DNA of 64,000 bases from CAZUGA01 sp964619885 (GTDB lineage Bacteria > Pseudomonadota > Gammaproteobacteria > Methylococcales > UBA1147). Position numbers and translations under genes: made by a program. The stretch lies in the NCBI GenBank assembly GCA_964619885.1, contig CAZUGA010000024.1, positions 1 through 64,000 on the forward strand, in the 5' to 3' direction. This document shows positions 52,913-61,381 of this stretch, piece by piece. Within the stretch, counting starts at the first letter, position 1, and each line of letters begins with the position of its first letter. Below the pieces are notes generated by a model, which made no database searches, was not told the DNA's origin, and worked only from the letters and a program-made list of their open reading frames with translations.

Positions 52913-53830
52913 TTATTTAGCAACAGGCGCTGGTGCGGGTACTGCTGCAGCTGGCGCCGTTTCACCGGATTTACCCGGTATCGGGTCTGGTGTTGCTACG
53001 GGTGCCGGTTCACTGGGTTTTTCCTTTTCAACCATAACGATGGCTGCCGCTGTTTTTAGACTGTCCAAGTATTTTTCTATACTTTGTTTTTGCAATCCAG
53101 CCTGAATTTTTGATTTAACCGATTCCAGTGGAGGCGGTTGCTTGGACCGAGAATCTTCCCGATAAATGATGTGCCATCCAAATTGTGTTTTGACTGGAGC
53201 TTTGGAGGTTGCACCATTCTCCAACACAACCACGGCTTCAGAGAAGGGCGGTACCATTTGGTCGGCACCGAACCATCCGAGATCACCGCCTTTTGGACCA
53301 GAAGGGCCGATTGAATGCTTTTTCGCTAGCTCCGCGAATTTGCCACCTTTCTCCAATTCTTTAATGACATTTTTGGCTTCATCCTCGGTTTTAGTCAAAA
53401 TATGGCTAGCTTTATACTCTAAACCGGCCATGCCGCCCACCTGCTGATCATAGGCGGCTTTGACCGCTTCGTCGGTTACTGGCGAGGTTTGCAAAAAATC
53501 CTGCATCGCTGCTTGACTCAAAATCGATTTATTCACCAACATTAGCCGTTTAGCGACATCAGGATTGTTCTTTAGATTTTTACGTACCGCTTCTTGGTAT
53601 AACAATTCCTGTTTAATCAAATCATCAAGTAACCGATCGCGCGGAATTGCGGCGCCGCGGTTCGCGCTGTTGATCATTGCTAAGGTTTCTTCGGTGATGG
53701 GTTTATCGTTAACCGTTACAATGGTTTCTCCACCCATCACCACCTCGGGCTCAGCGGAAGTTTGATTTGCTTGTTGGCAGCCGGTAGTAAATAGAACACT
53801 ACAACTGAGTACTATTAAGGTTTTTTTCAT
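52913..53830 (-). CDS. PpiC/SurA-type parvulin lipoprotein
   Basis: 305 residues from the second of two adjacent ATGs. The signal is MKKTLIVLSCSVLFTTGC (lipobox TTGC). An N-terminal helical chaperone part (EETLAMINSANRGAAIPRDRLLDDLIKQELLYQEAV) precedes a parvulin domain at about 140-235 (ASHILTKTEDEAKNVIKELEKGGKFAELAKKHS, GGDLGWFGADQMVPPFSEA, GWHIIYRED). The C-terminal tail is proline and alanine rich. It isomerises prolyl bonds and chaperones envelope proteins. The gene is the last of the yciB-yciI-bolA-ppiC block, a common gammaproteobacterial order. Confidence 0.92.
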   Translation of the reverse strand: MKKTLIVLSCSVLFTTGCQQANQTSAEPEVVMGGETIVTVNDKPITEETLAMINSANRGAAIPRDRLLDDLIKQELLYQEAVRKNLKNNPDVAKRLMLVNKSILSQAAMQDFLQTSPVTDEAVKAAYDQQVGGMAGLEYKASHILTKTEDEAKNVIKELEKGGKFAELAKKHSIGPSGPKGGDLGWFGADQMVPPFSEAVVVLENGATSKAPVKTQFGWHIIYREDSRSKQPPPLESVKSKIQAGLQKQSIEKYLDSLKTAAAIVMVEKEKPSEPAPVATPDPIPGKSGETAPAAAVPAPAPVAK

Positions 53831-53837
53831 CATTCCT

Positions 53838-54122
53838 TTAGGTTCCTTTATTGATTTCCTGGGGACTATAGACTTTCATGCTGAACGCATGAATATCCGT
53901 TTGCATCAAATCCCCAAGTGCCGTATAAACCAGCTGGTGGCGCTGGACTAAATTTTTACCTTCGAACAGGGGTGAGACTATAGTCGCAAAAAAGTGTCCA
54001 CCGCCGTGTTGCTTTGATCCCGCGTGGCCGGCATGAGAGTGGCTATCGTCAATTATCTCCAATTTTTCCGGGGACAATGTCTGCTGTAACCGAGACTCGA
54101 TTTTCTCGACGCGCGAGGTCAT
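53838..54122 (-). CDS. BolA-family protein
   Basis: 94 residues. The BolA fold is visible: VEKIESRLQQTLSPEKLEIIDDSHSHAGH (with the acidic-S-H-x-H region that can hold an iron-sulfur cluster with a monothiol glutaredoxin), HFFATIVSPLFEGKNLVQRHQLVYTALGD, and a final DIHAFSMKVYSP. BolA proteins act in iron homeostasis and morphology. The start overlaps the YciI stop by four bases (ATGA), so translation is coupled. Confidence 0.92.
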   Translation of the reverse strand: MTSRVEKIESRLQQTLSPEKLEIIDDSHSHAGHAGSKQHGGGHFFATIVSPLFEGKNLVQRHQLVYTALGDLMQTDIHAFSMKVYSPQEINKGT

Positions 54123-54421
54123 TTGGGAAAGACTTTTTTGAACGGTTTAACCGTCACGCCGGCATAAACCCCAACCGCGTTATAGGGATCAGCGTCTGCC
54201 CATTTTTGCGCGGCAGCCAAATTTTCGAACTCGGCGATAATCAAGCTGCCTGAAAAGCCCGCGTCCCCTGGGTCTTCAGAATCGAGGATAGGGTGGGGGC
54301 CCGCAATCACCAGTCGCCCCTGATTTTGCAATTCCTCTAACCGCTCCAGATGTGCCGGTCTAACTTCTAGTCTTTTTGCCAGGCTGTTGGGTACATCTTC
54401 ACAAATTACTGCGTAAAGCAC
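54119..54421 (-). CDS. yciI: YciI-family protein
   Basis: 100 residues, a full YciI domain: MLYAVICEDVPNSLAKRLEVRPAHLERLEEL, then GPHPILDSEDPGDAGFSGSLIIAEFENLAAAQKWADADPY. The family's ferredoxin-like fold holds a His-Asp pair (RPAHLERL, WADADPY) and its role is not settled. It lies three bases after yciB and overlaps bolA. Confidence 0.93.
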   Translation of the reverse strand: MLYAVICEDVPNSLAKRLEVRPAHLERLEELQNQGRLVIAGPHPILDSEDPGDAGFSGSLIIAEFENLAAAQKWADADPYNAVGVYAGVTVKPFKKVFPK

Positions 54422-54424
54422 GTT

Positions 54425-54970
54425 TTACTCCTTTGGTTGCGATTCCAGCTCGACATGTTTGGACAGATAAACCGCTTGCAACAAAATAAACAACAGCATC
54501 AATCCAAACATACCAAACAATTTAAAATTAACCCATGTCTCTGTATCAAAATTGTAAATAACAAATAAGTTGATACAGCCAAGGCTTAGAAAAAACAATG
54601 CCCACATCATATTTAACCGGCGCCAGATTGGATCAAGCAATGTCATGTTCCCACCCATTACTTTTTGAATGAATGGTTGCTTACCGATGTAATGACTGCC
54701 AAGAAAAACTATACCGAAAATCCAGTTAATTATGGTCGGTTTCCATTTTATGAAAAGTTCATCGTGAAGTACCAGTGTGGCCCCTCCAAATACACAAATA
54801 AGCACCAACGTTACCATGTGCATGTATTCCACTTTCCGCGTTTTAACCCAAGCAATACCAACTTGGCAAAACGTAGCGCCAATGGCTACGGCTGTCGCTG
54901 CGTATATGCCATAAAACTTGTAGACGATAAAAAACAGTAAAACCGGAAAAAAATCAAAAAGAAGTTTCAT
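54425..54970 (-). CDS. yciB: YciB/IspZ inner-membrane protein (septation protein A)
   Basis: 181 residues with five hydrophobic helices starting LLFDFFPVLLFFIVYKFYGIYAATAV, then MVTLVLICVFGGATLVLHDELFIKWKPTIINW and MWALFFLSLGCINLFVIY. It belongs to the YciB group, inner-membrane proteins linked to cell-envelope synthesis and septation. It is the first gene of the yciB-yciI-bolA-ppiC unit. Confidence 0.94.
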   Translation of the reverse strand: MKLLFDFFPVLLFFIVYKFYGIYAATAVAIGATFCQVGIAWVKTRKVEYMHMVTLVLICVFGGATLVLHDELFIKWKPTIINWIFGIVFLGSHYIGKQPFIQKVMGGNMTLLDPIWRRLNMMWALFFLSLGCINLFVIYNFDTETWVNFKLFGMFGLMLLFILLQAVYLSKHVELESQPKE

Positions 54971-55021
54971 CGCTTGAGAAATTAACTATTATACTGCCCG
55001 TTTTAAAATTACGTTTTCAGG

Positions 55022-55378
55022 TCAAACGTAATAGTCGACACCCAACATTTTGGACAGCATGGATTGTTCTTCGAATTTGGCAGCATTGAGTTCAGCGCTA
55101 TAAGCCGATAGCGCGGCAAAGGTTTTAGGATTTGAATAATCGTCAGAATTCGATTTACGCAACACGTCACGGACAACTGTCACATCGTTGGCTGCTGATT
55201 GCTGGTATACCGAATGTCGTTGTGCTGGCGTATCCTTATCATCTTCGCCACGAGATTTTTCGACTGCAGCAACAGGTTTAAGTTTGTCGTTGTTGGATTG
55301 CCTAGCAATACCAGCAATATTCTGGGTTTGAATACCAGTAAGGGCAAGTGGATTGGAATATGACTTTTGGATTTGCAT
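55022..55378 (-). CDS. hypothetical protein, low complexity
   Basis: 118 residues, hydrophilic and rich in S, N, D, K and Q, with the central helix NPKTFAALSAYSAELNAAKFEEQSMLSKML and an N-terminal MQIQKSYSNPLALTGIQTQN. It is reminiscent of small secretion-related or flagellar rod/hook helper proteins, but that cannot be supported. It stands just upstream of yciB in the same orientation, 51 bases from it. Confidence 0.5.
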   Translation of the reverse strand: MQIQKSYSNPLALTGIQTQNIAGIARQSNNDKLKPVAAVEKSRGEDDKDTPAQRHSVYQQSAANDVTVVRDVLRKSNSDDYSNPKTFAALSAYSAELNAAKFEEQSMLSKMLGVDYYV

Positions 55379-55581
55379 GGATCAGCTTTTGACGCCTGCG
55401 AACACAGCGTATTCGTTCATCCTAGCCCGACTCGCTCGTTCGTGCAAGTCTATAGGTAAAAAAATCGCCTGAAATAGACCCTGAACACACAAATACAAGA
55501 CCGTAGAGTGCCATTTGGATTAAAATTCTCGGCGGATGCAGACCTTTAACATTATTAATCAACTTTGATTGAGGATTAACT

Positions 55582-55887
55582 GTGGACAAAAACAGAAAGA
55601 CCGAAATAGAAGCCGCAGCGTTTAGGCGTCTTTTAGAACACCTACGCAGTCACCCTGATGTGCAAAACATGGATTTGATGATTCTGGCAGATTTTTGCCG
55701 TAATTGTTTATCTAAATGGTACGCGGCGGCGGCTGACGAGCGTGGCGTTAGTTTGAACTATGAGGACGCCCGGGAAATCGTGTATGGAATGCCGTATGAC
55801 GAATGGAAGGACAAATTTCAAACAGAAGCAACACCAGAGCAAATGGCGGCCTATGATGAGGCAAAAGAAAAGCGAAAGAGTCGCTAA
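55582..55887 (+). CDS. DUF1244 protein
   Basis: 101 residues from GTG at 55582 with a GAGG ribosome site. The DUF1244 signature is clear: AFRRLLEHLRSHPDVQNMDLMILADFCRNCLSKWYAAAADERGV and GMPYDEWKDKFQTEATPEQ. The two cysteines in FCRNCLxKW may bind metal. The function is unknown; members are common in proteobacteria. The gene lies 100 bases left of dif. Confidence 0.87.
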   Translation: MDKNRKTEIEAAAFRRLLEHLRSHPDVQNMDLMILADFCRNCLSKWYAAAADERGVSLNYEDAREIVYGMPYDEWKDKFQTEATPEQMAAYDEAKEKRKSR

Positions 55888-56340
55888 GCAAAAACCACAG
55901 GAATCGGCAAGTTGACCTGAAGGTAGTAGGGAATTCAAATCTTAGCAAGAAAAAGGCTGGGTGGCAGGAAATTACGAATTTGGGTATTTATTTAACATAA
56001 TATACATTATGCGCAATAAGAAATTTCTAATATTCCATTCAAGAGGCTAATTTTTTATCCTTGAAAGATTTAAAATGCCAACCTGGTCTTTTAGATATCG
56101 TTCGTTATTATCGATATCATAGAAATGGATTTTGAATTGCTTCGAAGGACCTGCGCATTGAGCAAAATCGATTGCGCGAGATTTTTTAACGTCTCTTCAC
56201 GCACCATTCGTAATTGGGATATAAGCGACAACCCACCAGTTGCCGTCCGGCGTTGCCTTGGTTTAGAATCACTCTGACCGCAGTTATCCGCAAGCCAACT
56301 GACAATAATGCTTTGTTTGGCCAGTCAATGATATCGGCAA
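55888..56340. other. intergenic region containing the dif site
   Basis: The dif site (listed) is the only recognised element. The rest is AT-rich with no gene, as is usual around the terminus recombination site. Confidence 0.6.
55990..56017 (-). other. dif site (XerC/XerD chromosome dimer resolution)
   Basis: On the - strand: an 11-base XerC arm ATTGCGCATAA, a 6-base centre TGTATA, and an 11-base XerD arm TTATGTTAAAT. Compared with E. coli dif only the first two bases of the XerC arm differ (GG there), and it fits the gammaproteobacterial consensus RNTKCGC followed by the invariant part. XerCD resolve chromosome dimers at this site during division. It marks the replication terminus zone. FtsK-orienting octamers on both sides point toward it. 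Confidence 0.93.
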
Positions 56341-57066
56341 TTAATCTGTGAGAAAGAATGTGATAGTTGTTACGACACGAACATCTTTTTCTATTTTTCT
56401 CGTATCACCATGTTCTTCGCCAGCATCACGTATATAAAAACCACCTTGCCTGGCATTTCTTATACCGCCAACGCTAACTCCTGCGCTTTCTGCAAATTCA
56501 TTAGCAGCAATACGGGCATTTTTTGTGGCTTCTCTCAACATATCAGGTTTAATATCGTTTAGTTTTGTAAAACGATAGGCAGGCACTCCGTTAGTGATAT
56601 TAATTCCTTGGGCTATTAATTTGTTTACATTGGCCCTTACTTTAGATACGCGTTCAACTTTGTCTGTTTCTACACTGATTGAACCAACCAGCTGATGCTC
56701 TTCATCCACTAATTTTTGATTTTCGTCTCTATATGCCCTGTAATTATAATCAATAATTCCTATTTCAATTTCCTCTTGTTCAAATCCATTCTCTTTTAAC
56801 AATTTAGTGATAATTTGTTGATGTTCCTCTGACGTTTTATAGAGTGTTGCTATTTCTTCGCGATTTTTTCCGGTAACGCTGAATGTAAGATTCCAGTTCG
56901 CGCGATCAGCTTTTACTCTTCGTTCTGCGAGACCTTTCGCTTCCGCGGTATTAATCGCAACTTTTGCGTTATACATTGTTTGACCGATAAAATAACCACC
57001 GATTGCGATTCCGATAGCCAAAAATACACCGAGGAAAGGTAGTCCTAAAGAATTTTCATTTTTCAT
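56341..57066 (-). CDS. SIMPL-domain (DUF541) protein
   Basis: 241 residues. An N-terminal membrane anchor (LPFLGVFLAIGIAIGGYFIG) is followed by the SIMPL/DUF541 region: AEAKGLAERRVKADRANWNLTFSVTGKNREEIATLY, EIEIGIIDYNYRAYRDENQKLVDEEHQLVGSISVET, then NVNKLIAQGINITNGVPAYRFTKLNDIKPDMLREATKNAR. Proteins of this kind (for example YggE, BP26) form oligomers in the periplasm and are linked to stress protection. It is the first gene right of dif. Confidence 0.87.
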   Translation of the reverse strand: MKNENSLGLPFLGVFLAIGIAIGGYFIGQTMYNAKVAINTAEAKGLAERRVKADRANWNLTFSVTGKNREEIATLYKTSEEHQQIITKLLKENGFEQEEIEIGIIDYNYRAYRDENQKLVDEEHQLVGSISVETDKVERVSKVRANVNKLIAQGINITNGVPAYRFTKLNDIKPDMLREATKNARIAANEFAESAGVSVGGIRNARQGGFYIRDAGEEHGDTRKIEKDVRVVTTITFFLTD

Positions 57067-57478
57067 ACTTAAAACAGTTCAATTATCATAATTAATAAAC
57101 AAATTTTCTATTGCACTTAACGGGTTTGGCGATCTCAGGCGCGCTCGGTCTCAGTGTTTTCTCCTTGGCTTAATGGTTCCACGTTGGCCTGAGCTAGGAA
57201 GTAGGGTTCGAAACCTTAGACATTCTTTAGCCTCATATCTCACTTTGGTTTTTTATAATTTTTCTACATCGGTCGATCTTAAACCCAACCCAATCAATTG
57301 CCTACCTATTATTGCGCGATCTTGGATCCACGCACATCGTTGGTGAATTATGGAAAGATTCTCAATATCTATTGAGACCATCGGAATAACGTAATTCATT
57401 GCATCGGCCAGATCAGGCGGATTACGATATACTTCCGCACAGTCTTTATCTCTAATTTACACATAAAGTATCTAGTCC
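57067..57478. other. intergenic region between divergent genes
   Basis: Upstream DNA of SIMPL (-) and the aminotransferase (+). A perfect 8-base inverted repeat at 57360-57377 (listed) lies in the likely promoter zone of the aminotransferase. No other element is seen. Confidence 0.5.
57360..57377. promoter_or_regulatory. operator-like palindrome
   Basis: TCTCAATA and TATTGAGA with a two-base centre form perfect 8-base arms, about 100 bases before the aminotransferase ATG. This is the size and symmetry of a dimeric repressor site. The protein that binds it is unknown. Confidence 0.35.
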
Positions 57479-58627
57479 ATGCTTACAATACAACACCCAG
57501 AATTTCCGTTATCGGACGATGTTATCTATTTAAACCATGCTGCGGTCGCCCCTTGGCCGAACAGAACCACACAAGCAGTAAAAGCTTTTGCAGCAGAAAA
57601 CGTCCGGATTGGCGCGCGTGATTACCCCAATTGGCTAGCAAAAGAATCTGAACTTCGTGGACAATTAAAACGGTTGGTCAACGCCGCCTCCGTCGACGAT
57701 ATCGCATTGGTTAAAAATACGTCCGAAGCGATTTCTTTCGTGGCGATGGGATTGAATTGGCAGGACGGAGATAATATTGTGTCCAGTAACGAAGAATTTC
57801 CATCCAATCGAATTGCCTGGCAGGCATTGGCTGAACGAGGCGTTCAATTGCGCGAGGCCTGTGTTGCGAATACAGATAAACCAGAGGCTGCTTTATTCGA
57901 TCTTGTAGACCGAAATACACGGATGATCGCGGTGAGTTCGATCCAGTTTGCTTCGGGTATTCGACTGGATTTGGAGGTGATCGGTGATTTTTGTCAGTGT
58001 CGCGGAATTTTGTTTTGCGTGGATGCAATTCAAAGTTTGGGAGCAGTTCAATTCAATGCACAAGCATATCAGGCTGATTTTGTGATGGCGGACGGCCATA
58101 AGTGGATGCTGGGTCCCGAGGGATTGGGTGTGTTCTATACGACGCCTCAAGCTAGAGACCGGCTGAAGCCCAGTCAGTACGGCTGGCATATGATTGAAGA
58201 CTCTAACAATTACGACAACGTCCCCTGGACTATCGCGCGCAGCTCTCGGCGTTTTGAATGCGGTAGCTCAAATATGTTGGGCATACATGCGCTATCGGCC
58301 AGCTTGTCTTTGTTGCTGGAAACCGGAATGGATAAGGTTGAATACGGTGTTCTTGAAAATGCCGCGTATTTGAGACAACGTATCGATGCTTCGTCGCACC
58401 TCATTTTACGTAACAAGCCCTCAGTTGATCTTCAATCAGGAATCGTTACATTTTCAAGTAAAACAATCAGTAACAGTTTGTTGTTTAAGTATATTCGAGA
58501 ATATGGTGTGGTTTGCGCACTGCGCGGTGGAGGTATTCGGTTTTCCCCGCATTTCTATACTACAGAGATCGATCTAAATCGCGCAATAGAGATTATTAAC
58601 GCGTATGAGAATGATAATATTTCTTAA
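57479..58627 (+). CDS. class V aminotransferase/cysteine desulfurase-like enzyme
   Basis: 382 residues. The PLP fold is visible: VIYLNHAAVAPWPNRTTQAVKAF at the N terminus, SSIQFASGIRLDL, CVDAIQSLGAVQFNAQ, and the PLP lysine in FVMADGHKWMLGPEGLGVFY near residue 205. Relatives include cysteine desulfurases, kynureninase-like and isopenicillin N epimerase-like enzymes. The lack of a cysteine loop after the lysine makes a desulfurase less likely. The substrate is unknown. An operator-like palindrome precedes it. Confidence 0.85.
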   Translation: MLTIQHPEFPLSDDVIYLNHAAVAPWPNRTTQAVKAFAAENVRIGARDYPNWLAKESELRGQLKRLVNAASVDDIALVKNTSEAISFVAMGLNWQDGDNIVSSNEEFPSNRIAWQALAERGVQLREACVANTDKPEAALFDLVDRNTRMIAVSSIQFASGIRLDLEVIGDFCQCRGILFCVDAIQSLGAVQFNAQAYQADFVMADGHKWMLGPEGLGVFYTTPQARDRLKPSQYGWHMIEDSNNYDNVPWTIARSSRRFECGSSNMLGIHALSASLSLLLETGMDKVEYGVLENAAYLRQRIDASSHLILRNKPSVDLQSGIVTFSSKTISNSLLFKYIREYGVVCALRGGGIRFSPHFYTTEIDLNRAIEIINAYENDNIS

Positions 58628-58704
58628 ATATCAATAAAATAAATGACATTCTTGATATCCATCAGCCTTATTTCCAACGCTGGATGGGATAACACGCTAA
58701 TCAA

Positions 58705-59715
58705 TTAGCCTCCGTCTACCATCTGGGCGTTTAAATTCTTGGTTTTTATTGCCGCCAATTCGATTGGACCAGTGGTGCGGTCAATCGCAAAATCAATGAT
58801 GATGGGGTAATGGTCAGAACCAATGTCCGGCCCCCTACTCCATTGTTGAATTTCTATGGTGGGAGAAACCAAACAATGGTCGATAGGGATTTGCATCAAC
58901 GAGAACTGAACCGGCCAGGTCGCTTGTATACCAAACCCTTTTCGGCTATCTACCAAATTCGATTGTTTGATAACGTCATCAAAATATGGCGACCACGGGG
59001 TTATATTTAGATCGCCGATCAACATAACGGGATCGCGCAATTCCATAGCAGTATTGGCAAGATCTAACAATTGCTTATTGCGGAGATCAAAATATTTCTT
59101 CTTCGTAGGTGCTGGAACGTGTGCTGCGATAATGTGGAACGGCTTATTGTTCACAGCCAAATGGGCAATGATCGCGTATTGACTGTTGGATGCAAATTTC
59201 CTCATCTCTACGCTTTTAATTGGGTATTGGCTAAATAGCGCTATTCCGAAATATCCCGTTGTGGGTTCTATTCGGGAATAATTGAACCTTTGAGCTAAAG
59301 ATTGGGTTACGTCCGACCAACTGTCGTCCACTTCGAACAAGGCCAAAAAATCCGGATTGGCTTGTTCAACAAAACTGCTTAGTTGGTGCCGCTCCTTGTT
59401 TTCTGCATAAACATTTGCGGAAATTATTCGAAGCTTCGGGTTTTCGTTATCAGTACTATGCCCGGACATATATAGCGGAATGAGTAAAGAGAGATTAACA
59501 AGTGCAAGACTACCCGCCAACACGGCTGCGTAGTAAAACCGGGAAAAAACCAGATAAGCTAAGCAAACCACTAGCACAGTAAAATATTGACCTCGAAAAT
59601 GGCTTATTTGATTGAATGGCCAAAGCCAATGACCCGCAAAGCCTAGAATTGATAAAGTGCACGCTATCCCGAGTACAAGCCAAAATATTTTTTGTATTAT
59701 TATTCCGAATTTCAT
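58705..59715 (-). CDS. membrane-anchored endonuclease/exonuclease/phosphatase-family protein
   Basis: 336 residues. Three hydrophobic helices fill the first ~90 residues (IFWLVLGIACTLSILGFAG, YFTVLVVCLAYLVFS, VLAGSLALVNLSLLIPLY). The EEP catalytic domain follows: LRIISANVYAENKER, FLALFEVDDSW, IIAAHVPAP, LIGDLNITPWSPYF, and IDHCLVSPT with GSDHYPIIIDF at the end. The domain faces outside the cytoplasm and resembles YafD-like and sphingomyelinase-type phosphodiesterases. Confidence 0.83.
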   Translation of the reverse strand: MKFGIIIQKIFWLVLGIACTLSILGFAGHWLWPFNQISHFRGQYFTVLVVCLAYLVFSRFYYAAVLAGSLALVNLSLLIPLYMSGHSTDNENPKLRIISANVYAENKERHQLSSFVEQANPDFLALFEVDDSWSDVTQSLAQRFNYSRIEPTTGYFGIALFSQYPIKSVEMRKFASNSQYAIIAHLAVNNKPFHIIAAHVPAPTKKKYFDLRNKQLLDLANTAMELRDPVMLIGDLNITPWSPYFDDVIKQSNLVDSRKGFGIQATWPVQFSLMQIPIDHCLVSPTIEIQQWSRGPDIGSDHYPIIIDFAIDRTTGPIELAAIKTKNLNAQMVDGG

Positions 59716-60275
59716 TAAGCGACAAATATCTTCAATAATTGAGTCTCCCTGCTGACCGAAATTATTTCCTGAAAAACCTAGTTTGTTTAATCACGTCATT
59801 CACGCTGATTAAATAATCTTTTGGTTTGGATATATGCATAAATTTTTAGGAAAATCCACAGCCCATATTGTTTATTCAGTGCGAAAATCGCGTAAAAATC
59901 GGTCTATTCGCTCGGAGCCCCGATTATTCGATAGAACATGCGATTTGCGACGGCATTGCCAAAAGCCTAGACTGATCTTCTAAAAACACTAGGCTTATCT
60001 GAGTTTGCAGCCCTATCGATACATCGAATATATAAAAATCTTCGTCTGCAATTAAGATCTATCGGATTTTACGGGAAGAAGAAATTTTTGACAGTTACAT
60101 TGTTATTTCCGCTTTAGTAGGCCCTATTTGTCATTACTTCTTTGTAAATCTGTATGTAAGTTTTTGCCCTTTACCGGAATCAACTAGATTACGGTAATTG
60201 ATACCAATTTATTTACAACAACAATTCTGTCGCTTACCGAAAATTCTTTTTCTTGTTGTATAGGTGGGTCCTATT
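59716..60275. other. intergenic region between divergent genes
   Basis: It holds an 8-base inverted repeat AAGCCTAG/CTAGGCTT with an 18-base loop at 59963-59996, and a weak, unproven PhoB-box resemblance near 60128-60156. The PiT gene's ribosome site AGGTGG is at 60262. No gene is seen. Confidence 0.45.
59963..59996. repeat. inverted repeat with 8-base arms
   Basis: AAGCCTAG and CTAGGCTT match perfectly across an 18-base loop, 310 bases upstream of the PiT gene. It has no T-run. It could be a binding site or a mRNA end structure of an unseen transcript. Confidence 0.25.
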
Positions 60276-61364
60276 GTGGAAATCCAACTAATCTGTATCG
60301 CCATTCTGATCTTGTTGTTAGCCGCAACGAATGGTGCAAATGACGTTTCTAAGGGTGTGGCAACATTACTGGGCAGCGGTATATCGACGGCCAGGATTGC
60401 ATTGTTATGGGGTACCTTTTGCACTATCGCTGGAGGTATTGCGGCTATCGTCTGGGGAGACGCGCTGATTCAAACTTTCAGCAGCGGCTATTTGTCAGAT
60501 GATTTTCGAATTACACCTGCATTTTTGGGCGGAAGCATGACAGGTGCGCTGTGTTGGCTTTATTTTGCGACACGCAAAGGATGGCCCGTTTCCACTACCC
60601 ATGCCCTGTTGGGAGGCATTGTCGGAGCGGTATTGGCTCAGGTTGGCCCGGATGGACTACAAAAAACTGCGGTAACAACCAAAGCCGTCGCACCGCTTTT
60701 ACTGAGTCCTATACTTGCGATTCTGCTTTGCGCTGCGATTTTATTCGCAGTACAACGTATGAACGAGCGTTTTCCTCAATGGCGTGAAGGGTGTTGCTCA
60801 AAGAATGCTTGGCACCGGAACCCTTATAACTGCGCAGATCGACAGAACTATAGAAAATTCTATTCGATGTTGCCATTTGTTTGGACGGGTCTGCATTGGT
60901 TTAGCGGCGGTATCATAAGCTTCGCGCGTGGACTGAATGATGTTCCAAAGATAGCCGCGATCCTTTTCCTAACGCTGGGCCTTCTTCCCAAAGAATCCAC
61001 TTTATATTTATATACAGATAATAAGATTATTTTTCCGATTTTGCTTGTTACTATAGCAATGGCCATCGGTAGTTTATGGAAGGGCCAAAGAGTATTGAAG
61101 GTCCTTGCCCATCGGGTGGTACCGCTGGACGCGACTACTGGAACAATTGCAAATTTTGGCACTGCCGCCCTCGTACTCGCAGCTTCACCGCTTGGGCTGC
61201 CGGTTTCAACCACACACGTCAGCACCGGTTCCTTGATGGGAATACGCTTCAAAAACAAGGATATTCCAGATCAAGACGATTCACTACGCTGGATTATTTT
61301 CGCCTGGCTCGTTACATTACCGGTTACCGCGTTAATCGCCGCAATTTCTAGCCGATTCTACTAA
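60276..61364 (+). CDS. PiT-family inorganic phosphate transporter
   Basis: About 362 residues; GTG at 60276 is chosen because AGGTGG lies 8 bases before it (a GTG at 60264 would remove that spacing). About ten hydrophobic helices and the duplicated PiT signatures are visible: AATNGANDVSKGVATLLGSGI in the first half and FARGLNDVPKIAAILFL in the second, each with a GxNDxxK core, plus PVSTTHALLGGIVG and PVSTTHVSTGSLMG. It takes up phosphate with Na+ or H+ and commonly also carries arsenate. It is followed by arsS after 17 bases. Confidence 0.92.
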   Translation: MEIQLICIAILILLLAATNGANDVSKGVATLLGSGISTARIALLWGTFCTIAGGIAAIVWGDALIQTFSSGYLSDDFRITPAFLGGSMTGALCWLYFATRKGWPVSTTHALLGGIVGAVLAQVGPDGLQKTAVTTKAVAPLLLSPILAILLCAAILFAVQRMNERFPQWREGCCSKNAWHRNPYNCADRQNYRKFYSMLPFVWTGLHWFSGGIISFARGLNDVPKIAAILFLTLGLLPKESTLYLYTDNKIIFPILLVTIAMAIGSLWKGQRVLKVLAHRVVPLDATTGTIANFGTAALVLAASPLGLPVSTTHVSTGSLMGIRFKNKDIPDQDDSLRWIIFAWLVTLPVTALIAAISSRFY

Positions 61365-61381
61365 CGTATTAAGCGACTATC

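Noticed and set aside
60128..60156. Possible PhoB box before the PiT gene (TTGTCAT and CTGTATG spaced in 11-base steps)
   Set aside because: Only one of three repeats fits CTGTCAT well, so the match is too weak to annotate.
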